DNA of 64,000 bases from Amycolatopsis rubida (GCF_900115345.1 NZ_FOWC01000001.1:1240001-1304000); one strand, 5' to 3'. Numbered from the stretch's first letter, positions 51,077 through 59,694 are shown. Program-made: numbers and translations. The notes: generated from the letters alone by a model not told the origin.

Positions 51077-51902
51077 GCGACTGGCCGACTTTGTCGAGCA
51101 CCTCGACGAACTGAGCCATCCCGGCCGCGTTCGGGAAGTGCGAGGTGTCGATGTCGTGCACCTCGAACTTGTTGCCGGGCGTGCGCGCGTCAGCCTCGGC
51201 GATCATCCGGTCCTGCAGCGCGAGCGGCACCAGGTGGTCCTGGAGATGCCGGACGTAGAACCGCGGAACGCGACCCCACCGCTCCGGCGTGCCGCGCGAG
51301 TCGGTGGCGCCGCGGCCGATGATGTCGTCTGGAGCCATCGCGTTGAGCAGGGCGTAGAACTCGCCATCGGTCGCGTCCGCGCAGAGCGCCGCCCTCGCTG
51401 CCGTCAACGCCTCCGCCGAGGAGGACCGCCAGTTGAAGCGCATCGCCCCGATCACCGCCGGATCGGCCGCGATGAACCCGAGCATCGCCCCGACCTGCGA
51501 CGTCGCGGCCTCTGGGGTGGCCAGGTAGTCCTCCGGCGTCGGCAGCTCGACACAGCAGAACGCGGCGTCGTAGACCAGCGCCGACACCAGTTCCGGGACC
51601 TCTTCGGCGACGAGCGTGACCAGCGCGCCGCCGATGCTCGACCCGACCAGCACGACCGGGCCCAGCTCCGCGGCCCGCCCGACGACGTCCACAGTGGTCG
51701 CGACCTGGCCGGCCACGGTCACGCCGGCCAGCGCGGACGGCTCGGTGGCGAACGCCCCGAGATCCTGCGGAGCCTGATACGACAGCCGAAACTGCTGCTC
51801 CGGCTGCGGAACGCCTACTCCGCGATACCCGCGCAGCACGAGTTCCGGCGGGGCGGCGGACACGCCGTTGGCACCGGCGGCGAAGACGAACGTCGAAGTC
51901 AT
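51069..51902 (-). CDS. Alpha/beta hydrolase
   Basis: A 277-residue alpha/beta-hydrolase. The nucleophile elbow VVLVGSSIGGALVTL (Ser in GSSIG) and a C-terminal His in DIDTSHFPNA are visible, and VRHLQDHLVPLALQDRM carries a probable acid. It resembles plant-esterase-like (EstC/MES) hydrolases. Substrate unknown. ATG 51902 starts directly with a strand, TSTFVFAAGAN. Convergent with the cobalamin operon. Confidence 0.85.
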   Translation of the reverse strand: MTSTFVFAAGANGVSAAPPELVLRGYRGVGVPQPEQQFRLSYQAPQDLGAFATEPSALAGVTVAGQVATTVDVVGRAAELGPVVLVGSSIGGALVTLVAEEVPELVSALVYDAAFCCVELPTPEDYLATPEAATSQVGAMLGFIAADPAVIGAMRFNWRSSSAEALTAARAALCADATDGEFYALLNAMAPDDIIGRGATDSRGTPERWGRVPRFYVRHLQDHLVPLALQDRMIAEADARTPGNKFEVHDIDTSHFPNAAGMAQFVEVLDKVGQSLS

Positions 51903-51970
51903 GCCGCACAGTCAAGCGATCCGCCCGGCCGCGCACAGCGGGGGAAAGTGGATCAGGCCCGCAACTAAAG

Positions 51971-52831
51971 TCAGGAGTACGAGTAGAACCCGCGGCCGGT
52001 CTTCTTGCCGAGCAGCCCGGCGTCGACCATGCGCAGCAGCAGCGGCGGCGACGAGTACAGCGGCTCTTTGAACTCCGCGTACATCGAGTCCGCGATGGCC
52101 TTGATGGTGTCGAGGCCGATCAGGTCGGACAGCCGCAGCGGACCCATCGGGTGCGCCGTGCCCAGCTCCATGCCGCGGTCGATGTCCTCGGCCGAGGCGA
52201 AGCCCGATTCGATCATCCGGATCGCCGACAGCAAATACGGCACCAGCAGCGAGTTCACGATGAACCCGGCCCGGTCCTGCGACCGGATCACCGTCTTGCC
52301 CAGCGCGCCGGTGGCGTGCTCCTCGGCCCGGCGGGCGGTGTCCTCGCTGGTCAGCAGCGACGGGACCAGCTCGACCAGCGGCAGCACCGGCACCGGGTTG
52401 AAGAAGTGGATGCCGACGACCTGCTGCGGACGGCCGGTGGCCATGCCGAGCTTCATGATCGGGATCGACGACGTGTTGGACGCGAACACCGCGTCCTCGC
52501 GCTCGACGATCTTGTCCAGTGCCCGGAACACGTCGATCTTGGCCTGCTCCTGTTCCAGGATGGCCTCGACGACGAGATCGCGGTCGGCGAACTCGGCGAT
52601 GTCGGTGGTGAAGCGCAGCCGCCCGAGTGCCGCCTCGGCGTCCTCGGCGGCCAGCTTGCCGTTGCGGACGCCGCGCTGCAGCGACTTCTCGATGCGCGCC
52701 TTGCCCGCGTCGAGGGCGGGCTGGTTCACCTCGGTGACCAGCGCGTCCAATCCGGACCTGGCGTGCACCTCGGCGATGCCGGAGCCCATCAGCCCGGCCC
52801 CGACCACACCTACTCGTGCGATGTCGCTCAC
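51971..52831 (-). CDS. 3-hydroxybutyryl-CoA dehydrogenase
   Basis: A 286-residue NAD(P)-dependent 3-hydroxyacyl-CoA dehydrogenase. The Rossmann motif VGVVGAGLMGSGIAEV, VVEAILEQEQAK, the catalytic SNTSSIPI and HFFNPVPVLPLVELVP (His with Glu further on), and DRAGFIVNSLLVPYL and GMELGTAHPMGPLRLSDLIG are all conserved. It interconverts acetoacetyl-CoA and 3-hydroxybutyryl-CoA. GTG 52831 is the start. It lies below the DUF3073 terminator. Confidence 0.93.
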   Translation of the reverse strand: MSDIARVGVVGAGLMGSGIAEVHARSGLDALVTEVNQPALDAGKARIEKSLQRGVRNGKLAAEDAEAALGRLRFTTDIAEFADRDLVVEAILEQEQAKIDVFRALDKIVEREDAVFASNTSSIPIMKLGMATGRPQQVVGIHFFNPVPVLPLVELVPSLLTSEDTARRAEEHATGALGKTVIRSQDRAGFIVNSLLVPYLLSAIRMIESGFASAEDIDRGMELGTAHPMGPLRLSDLIGLDTIKAIADSMYAEFKEPLYSSPPLLLRMVDAGLLGKKTGRGFYSYS

Positions 52832-52875
52832 CCGTCCAACTCCTTCGTCACCTCACCGACAGCAGCAAGAAAACG

Positions 52876-52943
52876 GGCAGCACACAACGCACGAGGGCGT
52901 CTCGGACCTAAGTCCGATGCCGCCCTCGCGTGTCGTGTGCCTG
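52876..52943 (-). terminator. Long hairpin after the DUF3073 gene
   Basis: The outer arms around GCACACAACGCACGAGGGCG and CGCCCTCGCGTGTCGTGTGC pair with few mismatches, and a perfect inner stem TCGGAC/GTCCGA (52902-52907, 52912-52917) closes the loop. It begins immediately after the DUF3073 stop and separates it from the dehydrogenase gene. Confidence 0.75.
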
Positions 52944-52945
52944 CG

Positions 52946-53128
52946 TCAACGGCGGTACTCGTCGTACCCGTCGTCGTACGGGTCCTCATACCGCTTGTCG
53001 TCCTCGTGGTTGTCCGAGGAACTACTCGACAGCTCGCGCTGCAAAGCATCGAAGTCGGTTTCGTGGGAGCTGTATTTGAGCTCGCGCGCCACCTTCGTCT
53101 GCTTGGCCTTAGCCCGGCCGCGCCCCAT
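52946..53128 (-). CDS. DUF3073 domain protein
   Basis: A 60-residue, highly charged protein conserved in actinobacteria (Rv0810c-like). MGRGRAKAKQTKVARELKYS is the invariant start, and the acidic tail EDPYDDGYDEYRR is typical. Likely a small nucleic-acid- or ribosome-associated protein; function not established. ATG 53128 follows a run of G. In mycobacteria it also lies near purM and pabC. Confidence 0.92.
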   Translation of the reverse strand: MGRGRAKAKQTKVARELKYSSHETDFDALQRELSSSSSDNHEDDKRYEDPYDDGYDEYRR

Positions 53129-53335
53129 GGCTCGACCCCCTCGCACAGGGGCGGGGCGGCCGGGGGAATCGGCGGCCCCGCATCGTCTCGACAGTTCTTT
53201 CCTGCTGACACCGTACCGTGTCCCGGGGGTTGGATGCGACGTGGCACGGTGTGCTCGTCGCGACAGTGTTCGCCGGACGCCGGTTACCGGCACGTCGATG
53301 CCGATCGGCCCTGGTCGGCGTGCCACGATGCTCGG

Positions 53336-54232
53336 GTGCTCCGACCCTTCGTGGCCTATCTGCGGGTGTACGAACCTCTGCGCGCGCTGGGCGATCCACC
53401 TGCGCAACAGCTGGTCGAGGCCGTTTCCGCGGGCGGGCTCAGCCGGGTCGGGATCGGCGAACGGGAACAGCGGATGTGGCTCAAGTCACAGGCGGCCGCG
53501 CCGGTGCGGCTGCTGCCCGCGCAGCTGCGCGACGGACGGCCGTCGCCGAGCCTCGGCACCGACGTGCTCGTGCTCGACCCGGCCGACGTCCCCGCCGGCC
53601 ACTCCGCCGAGGGCCCGTTCGCGTGCCCGCTCGAACTGCGCGCCCGCTCCGCCGCGGCGCTGAGCACCTTCCTCGCCGACGCCGAACCCGCGTTGCGAAT
53701 CGCGGTCCTCGACGCGAGCGGCGTCACCGCGGACAAGGCCCGTGCGCAGACCAAGGCCGCGATGACCGACCTCACCGCCACCGCCGCGCACACCCTCACC
53801 ACCACCTGGACTGTCCCGCTGCCCTGGTTCTCGCTGGTCGATCCGGACGAACGCAAGCTCGTGCTCGGCAGCGGCCCGGCCGACCCGGCGCGGGAGGCGT
53901 CCTGGCGCACGCCGATGTCGGCCGCGCTGCGACGGGCCTCCGAGGCGGGCGAGCTGATCGAGACGACCTTCGGCGACTCCGGTCCCGGCCGGGTGCTCTC
54001 GCAGACCCGGCAGTGGCTGGAGAGCTTCGACCCGGACTCGGTCGTCGAACTGGACTACGGCGGTCTCGTGCAGCTGTTCGCCGACTCGCTGCTCAACGCC
54101 GACTCCACCGCGGAGGAGGTCCACGACATTCTCGACGCGCTGCGCACCGGGAACGTCGAGGAGCTGGCCGAGCTGTTTTCGCAGCTGCGCGAGTTCTGGG
54201 GCGACCTCGCGGCTAAGGAACACTCCAACTGA
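53336..54232 (+). CDS. Conserved actinobacterial protein of unknown function
   Basis: A 298-residue soluble protein starting VLRPFVAYLRVYEPLRAL. TWTVPLPWFSLVDPDERKLV, the Arg-rich SWRTPMSAALRRASEAGEL and VVELDYGGLVQLF are the more conserved-looking blocks, and the C-terminus is helical and acidic. I know no function for this family. GTG 53336 is six bases after CACGAT, a leaderless-like arrangement. The 3' end overlaps the asparaginase gene by 20 bases. Confidence 0.75.
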   Translation: MLRPFVAYLRVYEPLRALGDPPAQQLVEAVSAGGLSRVGIGEREQRMWLKSQAAAPVRLLPAQLRDGRPSPSLGTDVLVLDPADVPAGHSAEGPFACPLELRARSAAALSTFLADAEPALRIAVLDASGVTADKARAQTKAAMTDLTATAAHTLTTTWTVPLPWFSLVDPDERKLVLGSGPADPAREASWRTPMSAALRRASEAGELIETTFGDSGPGRVLSQTRQWLESFDPDSVVELDYGGLVQLFADSLLNADSTAEEVHDILDALRTGNVEELAELFSQLREFWGDLAAKEHSN

Positions 54233-55157
54233 CCCGCAGTTCGCCTTGGGGTTCGCCGCCGCCGAGCACCGGGGGGTGAGCCAGGTCGGACAGCTCTTCC
54301 GGGGTCTCGATGCCCAGGCGAGCGAGCACTGCCATGGCCAGCGGCGCCAAGGCCCGCTTGTTGCCGTCCGCGATCTTGATCGCGCACGCGGTGCCGTCGC
54401 CCAGCGTGAACGCCAGGACGCCCTCCGCGCCGCTCTTCGAGAGCAGCCCCGGCACGCTCCGCATCAGCCGGGTGTCTTCCCGGCCGGTGCCCGCGACCAG
54501 CCACGGGTGCTCGCGCATCGCGTCGGCCACCCGGCGTTCCTCGGTGCCCGGTTCGGCCTGCGCGAGCCGGCCGAACGACCGCGCCAGACCGGTCGGCGAG
54601 AAGGCGAACAGCGGCGCGCTGCAACCGTCGACCCCGACTGCGGCGATGGATTCGCCGGTCAGCTCCTCGACGGTCTTCGCGAGCTGGACCTGCAACGGAT
54701 GGTCCGGCAGCTGGTAGCCCTCGGTGGGCCAGCCGTTCGCGACGCAGGTGGCGAGCATCGCGGCGTGCTTGCCCGAGCAGTTCATGGTGATCTTCCGCGG
54801 CTCGCCGGCCGCGCGCCGGGCGTCCTCGCCGATCGGCAGCTCGGCCGGGCAGGCCAGCGCTGCCGGGTCGAGCCCCGCGCCGGACAGCATCGCGGCGACG
54901 CGTTCGACATGTCCGGTTTCGCCGGAATGCGAGGCGCAGCCCAGCGCCAGGTCCGGGCCCTCGTAGCCGAGCCCGGCGCGGAGCATCCCGACGCCCTGCA
55001 GCGGCTTGTTCGCCGACCGGGGGAAGAACGGGCTGGTCACGTCGCCCGCGGCGAACTGGACGGAGCCATCCGGCGCGGTGACGACGAGGCATCCGTGGTG
55101 GACGCTCTCGACGAATCCGTTCCGGACGACCTCGACGAGAATCGGCTGGCCGGTCAT
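54213..55157 (-). CDS. L-asparaginase II family protein
   Basis: A 314-residue protein of the asparaginase II (AsnA/PF06089) family, related to the Rhizobium etli thermolabile enzyme. VEVVRNGFVESVHHGCLVV, FFPRSANKPLQGVGML (Ser-x-x-Lys), CASHSGETGHVERV and MNCSGKHAAMLATCVANGW are the conserved, probably catalytic segments. It hydrolyses asparagine to aspartate and ammonia. ATG 55157 overlaps the rsiG stop (ATGA). Last gene of the YgfZ-RsiG-asparaginase operon. Confidence 0.9.
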   Translation of the reverse strand: MTGQPILVEVVRNGFVESVHHGCLVVTAPDGSVQFAAGDVTSPFFPRSANKPLQGVGMLRAGLGYEGPDLALGCASHSGETGHVERVAAMLSGAGLDPAALACPAELPIGEDARRAAGEPRKITMNCSGKHAAMLATCVANGWPTEGYQLPDHPLQVQLAKTVEELTGESIAAVGVDGCSAPLFAFSPTGLARSFGRLAQAEPGTEERRVADAMREHPWLVAGTGREDTRLMRSVPGLLSKSGAEGVLAFTLGDGTACAIKIADGNKRALAPLAMAVLARLGIETPEELSDLAHPPVLGGGEPQGELRVSWSVP

Positions 55158-55768
55158 TCCTCTACGCGCCCCAGTTCGCTGTCCAGCAACTGGTCCACAG
55201 TGGCCGCCCCGCTGCTGTAGCGCGCGGCGATCTCGGCGTTCAGCGTGTCCATCACGCCCTGGACCTGGCGGCGAAAGGAGGACACGGAGGCTTCCTCGGC
55301 CGCGTACGTGTCCAGCGCGGCGGCGAGCTTGTCGTCCGACAGCGAGCCGACGTCGGTGAGCCCGGTGTCGCCGATCAGCGCCTCCGCGTGCCTGCGGTGC
55401 TCGCCCGCACGGGACGGTTCGAGCTGCTGGTGGCGGCCCCAACCGGCGGCCGGGCCGAGCGCGTTGTCGGCGAGGATGGACGCGAGCCGGTCGACAATGC
55501 TGCTTTCCCCGCCGGACGAGCGGCGCTCCTGTTCGGCGCGCACGATGTCGATGCGGGCGTGCAGGAGCCGGCGCAGGTAGGACAGGTCCGTCTCTTCCTG
55601 CGCGGCCTCGTCGCGCCGCTCGCGCAGCACCGGGAGCGGCAAGTCGCCTAATCCGGTGAGATATCCCGGGCCGAGGACGCGGTCGATCCGCCGCCGCCCG
55701 CCGGGACGCACTTCGATCACGGGCACATCCTGCTCCACATTCGGCGACGACGCTACCGTCGAGTTCAC
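55154..55768 (-). CDS. rsiG: RsiG-like c-di-GMP-binding anti-sigma factor
   Basis: A 204-residue helical protein. Streptomyces RsiG holds sigma WhiG inactive when bound to c-di-GMP through two E-x3-S-x2-R-x3-Q-x3-D motifs. Here the second motif is exact (E159, S163, R166, Q170, D174); the first is E59, S63, R66, His70, D74, with His in place of Gln. The long antiparallel helices fit the coiled-coil fold. GTG 55768 follows the YgfZ stop by one base. No whiG or diguanylate cyclase gene is in the window, so the partner is inferred. Confidence 0.8.
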   Translation of the reverse strand: MNSTVASSPNVEQDVPVIEVRPGGRRRIDRVLGPGYLTGLGDLPLPVLRERRDEAAQEETDLSYLRRLLHARIDIVRAEQERRSSGGESSIVDRLASILADNALGPAAGWGRHQQLEPSRAGEHRRHAEALIGDTGLTDVGSLSDDKLAAALDTYAAEEASVSSFRRQVQGVMDTLNAEIAARYSSGAATVDQLLDSELGRVEE

Positions 55769-55769
55769 T

Positions 55770-56891
55770 TCAGCCCCGCAGTCTCTGCGCCGCTTCCCGT
55801 CCGGGCGCCGCGTGCTCGCCCGGCACCGAGTCCGGATCGACAGTGGCCTGGACCACTCGGTCCTCGTCGCCTGCCAGCAGTTCCGCCCCGCCCGGCACCG
55901 AGCGTTTGACCAGCGCCAGCGCGATCGGCCCGAGTTCGTGGTGCTGCGCGACCGTGCCGATCCGGCCGACCACGCGCTCGCCGAGCTTCACCGGGTCGCC
56001 GGTCTCCGGCGTGATCTCCGGCGAACCGTCGAGGTGCAGCAGCGCGAGATACCGCGGCGGGCGGCCGACGTTGTGCACCTTCGAGACGGTTTCCTGGCCG
56101 CGATAGCAGCCCTTCGCGACGTGCGCGGCCGAACCGATCCAGCCGACCTCGTGCGGGATCGTCCGTTCGTCGGTGTCGACGCCGAGCCGCGGATGCCGCG
56201 ATTCCACCCGCAGCGCGTCGAAGGTCCACGAGCCCGCCGGGCGCGCGCCCGCGTCGGTGAGCCGTTGCCACCATTGAGTGAGCTGAGCGCGCGGCACCAC
56301 GAGATCCGCGCCCGCTCGCGTCGGCCACGGCATCCGCCGGGCGAAACCGCCCTCGGGCAACGCGGCCACCGAATACGGCTCGGTGCCGAGTTCGACGCCG
56401 AGCACGCTGTCGGTCTCCGGGCCGAGCACGGAAAGAACGGCGAGCTCTTCGGTCGCGTCGCGAATCTCGACCTTGGACCAGAACTTCATCGCTTCGAGGT
56501 ACTCGCGCAGGGTTTGCTTGCCGCCCTTGGGCAACGCGCTCGTCACGAGCGGGCCGGGTTCGCTGTCGAGGTACACCGTCTCGCCGGTGTGCGCGAGCAC
56601 GAAATGGGTGTCGACGTGGCCTTGGCTGTCGAGGACGAGCGCTTCGGTACCAGTGTTCGCGGCGAGTTCGGTGACGTGTTGCGAGATCACCAAATGCAGC
56701 CAGGGCAAGCGTTCCTCGCCGGTGACAGCGAGGATTTCTCGGTGTGAGCGGTCGATGACGACCACTCCTCGGGCGGCGGTGCGCTGCTCGGCGAACGGAT
56801 CGCCCCAGTGCCACGGAACTCCGGCTTCCGGGTGGCCCTCGGGCGCGGCGACCGCGCGGGGGATTTCGAGCAGCGGCGAGCTGTACGGCAT
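55770..56891 (-). CDS. ygfZ: Folate-binding protein YgfZ (GcvT-like, iron-sulfur cluster maintenance)
   Basis: A 373-residue COG0354 protein with the GcvT fold. The signature KGCYRGQE (in HVAKGCYRGQETVSKVHN) holds the redox-active Cys, and FDALRVESRHPRLGVDTDER and IPHEVGW precede it. YgfZ with tetrahydrofolate supports repair of certain Fe-S enzymes. ATG 56891 lies close to the divergent pabC start. The same divergent pair exists in mycobacteria (Rv0811c/Rv0812). Confidence 0.9.
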   Translation of the reverse strand: MPYSSPLLEIPRAVAAPEGHPEAGVPWHWGDPFAEQRTAARGVVVIDRSHREILAVTGEERLPWLHLVISQHVTELAANTGTEALVLDSQGHVDTHFVLAHTGETVYLDSEPGPLVTSALPKGGKQTLREYLEAMKFWSKVEIRDATEELAVLSVLGPETDSVLGVELGTEPYSVAALPEGGFARRMPWPTRAGADLVVPRAQLTQWWQRLTDAGARPAGSWTFDALRVESRHPRLGVDTDERTIPHEVGWIGSAAHVAKGCYRGQETVSKVHNVGRPPRYLALLHLDGSPEITPETGDPVKLGERVVGRIGTVAQHHELGPIALALVKRSVPGGAELLAGDEDRVVQATVDPDSVPGEHAAPGREAAQRLRG

Positions 56892-56922
56892 GCCTGTAAG
56901 GGTAGGTGAGTACCTTGTGGGG

Positions 56923-57768
56923 ATGCGCGTTCTCGCCTTCCTCGACGGTTCACTGGCCGATCCCGAAGCCGCTCACCTCCGGGTGGACGACCTCGGCCTG
57001 CTGCGCGGAGACGGGGTGTTCGAAACGATCCTCGTGGCGGTGAAAAAGCCGCGGGAAATGCGTCCGCACCTCGACCGGCTCGCCCGTTCCGCGGCGATGC
57101 TGGACCTGCCCGCCCCGGACCTCGACGGCTTCGCGCGAGCCGCGCAGGCGGTCGTCGACGCGTGGCAGGGCGGACCGGAGATCGCGCTGAAACTCGTGTA
57201 CACGCGGGGTGTCGACGGTGATCCGGAAGGCAAGCCGACGGCGTTCGCGATGGGCTTGGAGGTCGACGAAAAGGTGCTGCGGGCGCGCACCGAAGGAGTC
57301 TCGGCGGTGACCATGGAGCGCGGTTTCGGCCCCGAACTGGCCGAGCGCGCACCGTGGCTTTTGCTCGGCGCGAAAACGGTTTCGTACGCGATGAACATGG
57401 CCGCCCTGCGCGAGGCGGCCCGGCGCGGAGCCCAAGATGTGATCTTCACCGCTACCGACGATTCGGTCCTCGAAGGGCCTACGTCGACGGTCGTCCTGGC
57501 GAAGGAGCGGACGCTCTACACCCCGCCCTCCACTGTTGGCATCCTGCCAGGAACGACGCAGTACGCGCTGTTCCGCGGCGCGGAGAAGGCGGGCTGGTCG
57601 GTGAAGGTGGAGCCGCTTTCAGTGGAGGATCTGCTGCGGGGGGACGGCGTTTTTCTTACCTCGTCGGTGCGGAAGGTGACCCGGGTGCACACGCTCAACG
57701 GGACGGAGCTGCCGGATTCGACGGCGCTGCACGAGGAGCTGGTGGCGGCTTACGAGAGCGAGTACTGA
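56923..57768 (+). CDS. pabC: Aminodeoxychorismate lyase
   Basis: A 281-residue class IV PLP enzyme, probably making p-aminobenzoate from aminodeoxychorismate for folate. The PLP Lys is in WLLLGAKTVSYAMNM, with VFETILVAVKKPREMRPHL upstream and VLEGPTSTVVLAKE plus FLTSSVRKVTRVHTL downstream. A branched-chain or D-amino-acid aminotransferase cannot be ruled out from sequence alone, but position beside YgfZ favours PabC. ATG 56923 is six bases after TACCTT (56911-56916), so leaderless. Confidence 0.85.
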   Translation: MRVLAFLDGSLADPEAAHLRVDDLGLLRGDGVFETILVAVKKPREMRPHLDRLARSAAMLDLPAPDLDGFARAAQAVVDAWQGGPEIALKLVYTRGVDGDPEGKPTAFAMGLEVDEKVLRARTEGVSAVTMERGFGPELAERAPWLLLGAKTVSYAMNMAALREAARRGAQDVIFTATDDSVLEGPTSTVVLAKERTLYTPPSTVGILPGTTQYALFRGAEKAGWSVKVEPLSVEDLLRGDGVFLTSSVRKVTRVHTLNGTELPDSTALHEELVAAYESEY

Positions 57769-57775
57769 GGGGGTC

Positions 57776-57815
57776 GTGAGTGGTTATGCCGGTGAGAACC
57801 GGGACAACCACTCAC
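57776..57815. terminator. Hairpin after pabC (second copy of the dispersed palindrome)
   Basis: GTGAGTGGTT (57776-57785) pairs with 57806-57815, and CCGGT (57789-57793) pairs with ACCGG (57798-57802) inside. Positions 57777-57814 match the reverse complement of the purL hairpin at 32 of 38 bases. It lies between convergent genes. Confidence 0.8.
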
Positions 57816-58213
57816 AACCCGCTGATCAGCACCACCGACGGCGTGACCCCCTCCGCCCGATAAGCGCTGATTTTGTGGTGCCCGTCCACCAGCAACGGCC
57901 GCGTACCGGACAAAACCACCGCCACCGGCCGGTGTCCGGAGCGGATTGCCGTGCGGTAGTACCCGACCCGGGCATCGTCGTCGTCCGGCCAGTCGCTCGC
58001 CGGGACCAGGTCGGGGCACTCGAACCGCTGCGGGCCGCTGACCTGGTACTGGCCGTCGACGAGCAACGCCAGCAGTGCGCGGAGGGTTTCCGCCAGCGGG
58101 AGGCGCACCTGACCGGTCGCGAGCGCGATGCGCAGCGACTGCGGCAGCTCCGCCCGTCCTCCGGTGTTCAGCTCCAGGAAACCCGCGCCGCCGGTGATCG
58201 TTACCCGTTCCAC
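57812..58213 (-). CDS. Hypothetical protein with ParB-like DGHHK motif
   Basis: A 133-residue protein. RPLLVDGHHKISAYRAEGV near the C-terminus resembles the DGHHR(x)AA box of ParB/Srx-type nuclease domains, and FECPDLVPASDWPDDDD gives an acidic middle. No DNA-binding helix-turn-helix is present. GTG 58213 lies two bases after the PxpC stop, so it is the third gene of the 5-oxoprolinase operon. Its role there is unknown. Confidence 0.65.
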   Translation of the reverse strand: MERVTITGGAGFLELNTGGRAELPQSLRIALATGQVRLPLAETLRALLALLVDGQYQVSGPQRFECPDLVPASDWPDDDDARVGYYRTAIRSGHRPVAVVLSGTRPLLVDGHHKISAYRAEGVTPSVVLISGL

Positions 58214-58215
58214 GC

Positions 58216-59076
58216 TCAGAAGGACGCTTGGAACCGCACCAAGGTTCCGGGGCGTGCTTGAGCGAGTGCTCCGAGTGACTCCCGTCTCACGACCGCGACC
58301 ACCGGATAACCGCCCGTGGTCGGGTGATCGGCGAGGAAGACCAGTGGCAATCCGTTCGGCGGGACCTGGATCGCGCCGGTGAGCACGCCTTCGCTGGGCA
58401 ACTCCGAAGTGGCCACAGTGGACACTCGACGTAGTGGCGGCCCGTCGAGGCGGACCCCCACTCGGTTGGATTCCGCGGTGACTGTCCACTGTGCGTTGAG
58501 CGAGGCACCCGCGTCGGCGAACCAGTCGTCGCGGGGGCCAAGCAAAACTGGCACTGCCAAGCGGGGTGGCGCGGGCGAGGCGGCGACCACGTCGGCACCG
58601 GACGGAACACCGGTGACGGGACCGAGCGGGACTCTCGCGCCAGCTTCCAACGGCGAGGGGCCGAGTCCGGACAGGACGTCAGCCGACCGGCTTCCCAATA
58701 CCGGCGGCACCGCGATGCCGCCGGACGCCGTCAGGTAGCAACGCAGTCCGGTGGCAGGCCTGCCGATCGTCAGGGTTTGGCCTGATCGCAACGGAATCGG
58801 CGTGTGCGAACCGGTTTCCCGTCCGTCCACGGACACCGCGACCGGAGGTCCGGTCACCGCCGCGGTGCACGAAGCGGCCGCCCGGACGGTCAGCCCGCCC
58901 AGCACGGTTTCGATCCCGGCGGCGTACTCGGGATTGCCGACCAGCCGGTTGCCGAGCCGTAACGCGGCGACGTCAAGAGCACCCGACGGTGGGACGCCCA
59001 GATGTGCGTAACCGGGACGGCCGAGGTCTTCCACCAAAGCCAGCGAACCGGGCGAGACGATCTCCAGCGCACGCAT
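58216..59076 (-). CDS. pxpC: 5-oxoprolinase subunit C (biotin-dependent carboxyltransferase/KipA family)
   Basis: A 286-residue KipA/PxpC protein. VEDLGRPGYAHLGVPPSGAL and RLGNRLVGNPEYAAGIETVL are family signatures; YLTASGGIAVPPVLGSRSAD and ESNRVGVRLDG follow, and PLVFLADHPTTGGYPVVAVV is near the end. With PxpA and PxpB it hydrolyses 5-oxoproline to glutamate using ATP. ATG 59076 overlaps the PxpB stop by one base (TGATG). No pxpA (LamB/YcsF) gene is in the window. Confidence 0.92.
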   Translation of the reverse strand: MRALEIVSPGSLALVEDLGRPGYAHLGVPPSGALDVAALRLGNRLVGNPEYAAGIETVLGGLTVRAAASCTAAVTGPPVAVSVDGRETGSHTPIPLRSGQTLTIGRPATGLRCYLTASGGIAVPPVLGSRSADVLSGLGPSPLEAGARVPLGPVTGVPSGADVVAASPAPPRLAVPVLLGPRDDWFADAGASLNAQWTVTAESNRVGVRLDGPPLRRVSTVATSELPSEGVLTGAIQVPPNGLPLVFLADHPTTGGYPVVAVVRRESLGALAQARPGTLVRFQASF

Positions 59077-59678
59077 CAAACGCTCCGGAACCGCACGCGG
59101 AGACCGGGCGTGAACAACGCCGGTCGCGCGGCGGACGGGTCGAAGAGCGTCGCTTCGGTGTGTCCGATCAACCGCCAGCCACCAGGGGATTCCCGCGGAT
59201 AGACGCCGGTGTACTCGTCGGCGATGGCCACCGAGCCGGCGGGGACGCGGGTGCGCGGCGAAGCCAGCCGCGGCTGCTGGAGCTCGGCGGGAAGCCCGGC
59301 GAGATAACCGAAACCGGGCGCGAAACCAGTGAACGCGACCGTGTAGACCGCGCTGGTGTGGAGAGCGACGACCTCGTCCACGCTGAGCCCCGCGTCCTCA
59401 GCGGCCAGCGAGAGGTCTTCGCCGGAGTAGCGCACGTCCAAAACGACTTCGCGGGCGTCCCCGGCAGGCGGATGGTCCAGATCGGCCGAAGCCAGCAAGG
59501 AACGCGCAGCTTCCAGTGCACCCGGGGACGCGACCACAAGCAGGGTGCGGGCCCCGGGCACGATCTCCTCGACGCCGTCGAGCGCGGCTTCGGCGAGGGT
59601 CGCTCTGGCCGCGCTCATCTCTTCGAGCGAGGTGCAGTCGAGCAGGGCGGCGTGTTCGCCGTACCGCCGCCAGCGCAC
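59076..59678 (-). CDS. pxpB: 5-oxoprolinase subunit B (KipI family)
   Basis: A 200-residue KipI/PxpB protein. VVLDVRYSGEDLSLAAEDAG and VALHTSAVYTVAFTGFAPGF with YLAGLPAELQQPRLASPRTR are diagnostic; GGWRLIGHTEATLFDP is the terminal block. It partners PxpC in ATP-dependent 5-oxoproline hydrolysis. GTG 59678 begins right at the first strand. The nitrobindin stop is 16 bases upstream of its start, so a longer operon from 60410 is possible. Confidence 0.92.
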   Translation of the reverse strand: MRWRRYGEHAALLDCTSLEEMSAARATLAEAALDGVEEIVPGARTLLVVASPGALEAARSLLASADLDHPPAGDAREVVLDVRYSGEDLSLAAEDAGLSVDEVVALHTSAVYTVAFTGFAPGFGYLAGLPAELQQPRLASPRTRVPAGSVAIADEYTGVYPRESPGGWRLIGHTEATLFDPSAARPALFTPGLRVRFRSV

Positions 59679-59694
59679 GGCGTCTCCCGGAGCC

